NCBI RefSeq assembly: GCF_000716445.1
Contig: NZ_JNWK01000017.1
Location: forward strand, 1 to 64,000
Direction: 5' to 3'
Source of the DNA: Streptomyces wedmorensis
GTDB lineage: Bacteria; Actinomycetota; Actinomycetes; Streptomycetales; Streptomycetaceae
Length of the DNA stretch: 64,000 nucleotides
Shown in pieces: positions 61,173 through 64,000 of the stretch (within the stretch, counting starts at the first letter, position 1; each line of letters begins with the position of its first letter). The notes below the pieces were generated by a model, which saw only the letters and a list, made by a program, of their open reading frames with translations, was not told where the DNA came from and made no database searches. The position numbers and the translations under genes were made by a program.

Positions 61173-62669
61173 TCAGCGGCAGAGCACGTCCTCCGCCGGC
61201 CGCACCCCCTCCGTCAGGAAGCGGGTCACCGCACGGTCGCCGCAGGCGTTGCCGCTGCCGAGGTAGACGGCGTGGCCGCCCTTGTCGACGGAGACGAGGC
61301 GGGCGCGGTCGCCGAAGGCCTCGCGCATCCTCAGTCCGGACGAGTGGGGGGTGGCGGGGTCGCGAAGACTCTGGATCATGAGGACGTTGGACGGGCCGCG
61401 GTCGGTGATGCGGGTCGGCTTCTCCACCGCGCCGCCCTTCCAGAAGGCGCACGGGGTGACGTTGGAGGGCATCCCGGCCGTCAGCGGGTGGCGGACCCGG
61501 TCCGCGGCGACGGCCCGCTCGTACGCGGGGACGGAACGGGGCCAGTCCACGTCGTTGCAGATCACGCCGACGCTCACCGTCGCCGCCTCGTCGGGCATCG
61601 GCCCGGTCAGCTCCGGCGGCAGGACGGGCACGCCCGCCGGGTCGAGGGCCTGGGACATCAGGCGGGCGAAGGGCTCGAAGGCGGTGTCGGAGTACAGCGC
61701 CTGCTGGAGGGCCTGACGCAGGACCGTGCCGGTCAGCGGGACACCGGCGGTCGTCGACGGGCGCGGCGCCCGGTCGAGCCGGGCGGCGAGGTCGAGGAAC
61801 AACGGCCTTACGTCCTGCGAGTGTTCGGCGAGGCGGAGTTCCTTCGGCCGTGCCGGGTCCGAGGCCCAGGCGGCGAAGTCGGGGAAGCGGTCCTCGGCGC
61901 CCCGGGCCATGTCGGCCAGCCAGCCCTGGGCGACGCGCTTCGGGTCGGGGTCGGCGCTGCTGTCGAGGACCCAGCGGTCGGTGCGGCCGGGGAACTTCTG
62001 CGCGTACACCGCGGCCACGTACGTCCCGTACGACACGCTCCACGCCGACAGCTTCCGCTCGCCGAGCGCCTGCCGCAGCCGGTCCAGGTCCCGCGCCTGG
62101 TTGGCGGTCGTCAGGCCGCGCAGCATCGCGCCGCCGTTGCGCTCGCACGCCTCCGCCATCCGGCGCGACCGGTCCACGTTCTCGCCGATGCCGCCGTCCG
62201 CCGCGGGCCAGGACCGCATGGTCACCAGCCGCCGGTCGTCCTCGGCGAACCCGCACCGGGCCTTCGCCGAGCCTCCGACGCCCCGCGGGTCGAAGGCCAC
62301 CAGGTCGTACGCCCCGCCCATCTCCTTCGCCAGGGCCGCCCCCTTCTGCCCGAGCCGCTGCACCCCGGAACTCCCCGGGCCGCCGGGAATCACCATCAGC
62401 GTCCCGCGCCGGGCTTCCGGCCGGTCGCTGCGCAACCGCGCCACGGCGAGCCGGATCTGCTCGCCGTCGGGGCGGGCGTAGTCCAGGGGTACGGAGAGCA
62501 TCGCGCACTGCTGTCCGGGCAGCGGCTTCACCGCCGGGGCGCAGTCCCCCCATTCGAGCCCGCTCGCCGCGACGGCGGGCGTGACCCCGCCCCCGGCGAG
62601 GGCGACACCGGCCACGGCGGTGACGGAGAGGGCGAGCATCAGGGCCTTGCGTCCACGGTTCGTCGTCAT
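61173..62669 (-). CDS. Secreted alpha/beta hydrolase, tripeptidyl aminopeptidase type
   Basis: 498 residues. Signal peptide ends near TPAVA-ASG. The hydrolase core has LMVIPGGPGSSG (oxyanion region), FDPRGVGGS, the nucleophile in WSVSYGTYVA, Asp in SLRDPATP and His in GGHAVYLG. The TAP-like C-terminal domain is present. This family of Streptomyces exo-proteases removes tripeptides from extracellular proteins. ATG 62669 has GAGG upstream; a longer frame to 62705 is less likely. Confidence 0.92.
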   Translation of the reverse strand: MTTNRGRKALMLALSVTAVAGVALAGGGVTPAVAASGLEWGDCAPAVKPLPGQQCAMLSVPLDYARPDGEQIRLAVARLRSDRPEARRGTLMVIPGGPGSSGVQRLGQKGAALAKEMGGAYDLVAFDPRGVGGSAKARCGFAEDDRRLVTMRSWPAADGGIGENVDRSRRMAEACERNGGAMLRGLTTANQARDLDRLRQALGERKLSAWSVSYGTYVAAVYAQKFPGRTDRWVLDSSADPDPKRVAQGWLADMARGAEDRFPDFAAWASDPARPKELRLAEHSQDVRPLFLDLAARLDRAPRPSTTAGVPLTGTVLRQALQQALYSDTAFEPFARLMSQALDPAGVPVLPPELTGPMPDEAATVSVGVICNDVDWPRSVPAYERAVAADRVRHPLTAGMPSNVTPCAFWKGGAVEKPTRITDRGPSNVLMIQSLRDPATPHSSGLRMREAFGDRARLVSVDKGGHAVYLGSGNACGDRAVTRFLTEGVRPAEDVLCR

Positions 62670-62835
62670 GCGCACAGCCTCGCGGACCGCGCCGGCGGCT
62701 CCCATCCGGCAGACAGGCGGGTCGGAGGTGGGGTCAACCCCCCACTTTCACAGTCGACTTCGTGAAACTCCGGTGCGGTGGCCCCGCCCTTTCCGCACAA
62801 TGATCGTTTCCCTCGAACCGCAAGGTGGACCTTCC

Positions 62836-63778
62836 ATGGAAACCGCACCACGCGCGACCGCCTCCGGAACCTGGCTCCTCGGCGGCGACCTTCCCGTCAA
62901 CCGGATCGGCTTCGGCGCCATGCGGCTGCCGCAGCGCGGCGAGGCGCTCGTAGAGAACGCCGTCCCGATGGACCGCGACCGGGCGATCGCCGTCCTGCGC
63001 AAGGCCGTCGCCCTCGGCGTGAACCACATCGACACGGCGGCCTTCTACTTCTCCCCGCTGCGCTCCGCGAACGAACTGATCAACAGCGCCCTCGGGGGGG
63101 CCGTACCCCGACGACCTCGTCATCGCCACCAAGGTCGGCCCCGCCCGCGACGCCGCCGGCGCCTGGAGCGACCACGCCCGCACGCCCGCGGCACTGCGCG
63201 CGCAGGTCGAGGAGAACCTGCGGCAGCTCGGCCGGGACCGGCTCGACGTCGTCAACCTCCGTATCGTCGGCACCGATTCGATCGCCGAACGCTTCGGCGC
63301 CCTCGCCGAACTGCGCCGGGCGGGCCTCATCCGCCACCTCGGCCTGTCCAACGTCACGCCGGACCAGCTCGCCGAGGCGCGGGCGATCGCCCCGGTCGTC
63401 TGCGTGCAGAACATGTACGGGATCGGGGTCCGCCCCGAGTACGAGGAGTTCGTCCGGCACTGCGGCGAGCAGGGGGTCGCGTTCGTCCCCTTCTACGCGA
63501 TAGCCGCCGCCGGCCGTGAGACGGGAGCCACCGCGGCGGAACACGCCGACGTCCTCGCCGTCGCCGAGTCCCACGGTGCGAGCCCCGCCCAGGTCCGCAT
63601 CGCCTGGACCCTCCACCAGGGCCCCCACCTCCTCGCCATCCCCGGCACCGGCGACCCCGCCCACCTCGCCGCCAACGTCGCCGCCGGCGCCCTCCGCCTC
63701 ACCCCCGAGGACCTGACCCGCCTGCACCGCGCCCACCAGGCCCCCACCGTCCAGGGGCCGAAGGCCGGCCTCGGCTGA
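62836..63778 (+). pseudogene. Aldo/keto reductase frameshifted at a G7 run
   Basis: The reading frame starts at ATG 62836 (GGTGGA upstream) and reads NRIGFGAMRLPQ and VNHIDTAAFYFSPLRSANEL. At ggggggg (63094-63100) it leaves the family frame; dropping one G restores PDDLVIATKVGPARD, NLRQLGRDRLDVVNL, RAGLIRHLGLSNVTPDQLAE and the rest to 63778. Restored, it would be 313 residues, a normal aldo/keto reductase with Asp, Tyr and Lys of the tetrad; the usual His site reads NLRIVG. It is either a real slippage mutation, a switchable gene or a sequencing error. Confidence 0.85.
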
Positions 63779-63801
63779 GACCCCGCCCGGGGCCCCGCGC
63801 G

Positions 63802-64000
63802 TCAGCCCACCACACCCTCCAGGGTCAGCGGCTTGCCGGGGATGAGGGCCTGGTCCCGGGGCCCGTACGGGACGAGTTCGTCCCACCACTGGGCCGCCGG
63901 GTCGAGGCGGGCGTGGGCGAGGGTCCCGACGAGGGCGGGGTCGCGGGCCTGGAGGGCGCGGAGGGTGAACGCGGGGCCTTCGGGGAGGTGGGCGATGCCG
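63802..64000 (-). CDS. Partial gene of unknown function (C-terminal part)
   Basis: The last 65 codons of a minus-strand gene running off the window edge, with GC-rich third positions. The end includes FTLRALQARDPALVG, AQWWDELVPYGPRDQALIP and a final LEGVVG. No family was recognised. It is convergent with the reductase pseudogene. Confidence 0.6.
   Translation of the reverse strand, partial: GIAHLPEGPAFTLRALQARDPALVGTLAHARLDPAAQWWDELVPYGPRDQALIPGKPLTLEGVVG

Noticed and set aside
57733..62553. 1606-codon minus-strand frame across the FG-GAP gene
   Set aside because: Shadow of the FG-GAP gene and of the peptidase in another frame; no domain, start or ribosome site.

Overview
The window is high-GC actinobacterial DNA with very strong G/C preference at third codon positions, frequent GTG starts, many starts that look leaderless, and gene families typical of Streptomyces (DUF4232 lipoproteins, HTH proteins with Pro/Glu tails, SVGS-repeat peptides, RHS proteins with FG-GAP partners, a MurNAc PTS locus). 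It reads as a chromosomal arm or accessory region of a Streptomyces. No rRNA, tRNA or CRISPR array was seen.

Layout. 0-7.3 kb is a copper block: cutC with an IS607-family element (tnpA/tnpB) inserted directly against its 5' end, a secreted His-rich protein divergent from copZ-copA, then csoR. Three CsoR-type operators sit in the divergent promoter, and two more of the same form recur at 31 kb before an MFS exporter. 7.5-24 kb is a mosaic of small units: a repeat-bearing helical protein, a reductase, an SVGS peptide, a TetR-controlled set (FMN reductase, MBL hydrolase, MFS pump, TetR), an amino-acid permease, a secreted peptidoglycan-binding protein, a DUF998-kinase-regulator operon, ArgP/LysG with a divergent LysE exporter, and a GNAT with a short upstream ORF. 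24-29.5 kb holds a lipoprotein and the most notable cassette: a Trypco2-domain protein followed one base later by a trypsin-NB-ARC-TPR protein with near-identical 42-residue repeats. It faces a Cys-containing gene with a frameshift.

32.8-40.6 kb encodes a 2457-residue secreted protein with a duplicated module, long Ala-rich coils and a C-terminal nuclease-fold toxin; a small probable immunity gene lies downstream. 41-43.2 kb is a likely chloramphenicol-resistance group (Cmx-type MFS, ABM monooxygenase, chloramphenicol phosphotransferase-like kinase). 43.2-44.9 kb has a GntR protein and small Streptomyces-type genes. 45-48.5 kb is a MurNAc operon (RpiR/MurR-type regulator, MurQ, PTS EIIBC).

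48.6-61.1 kb is a second polymorphic toxin locus: an AT-richer immunity candidate with its own promoter, a 2653-residue RHS protein with an embedded ricin-type lectin, a Hint domain and a deaminase-like tip, and a divergent secreted FG-GAP protein. The window ends with a tripeptidyl-peptidase-like hydrolase, an aldo/keto reductase frameshifted at a G7 run, and a partial gene. The strongest candidates for unusual biology are the Trypco2/trypsin-STAND-TPR cassette and the two toxin loci; the five-site CsoR regulon links two distant loci.
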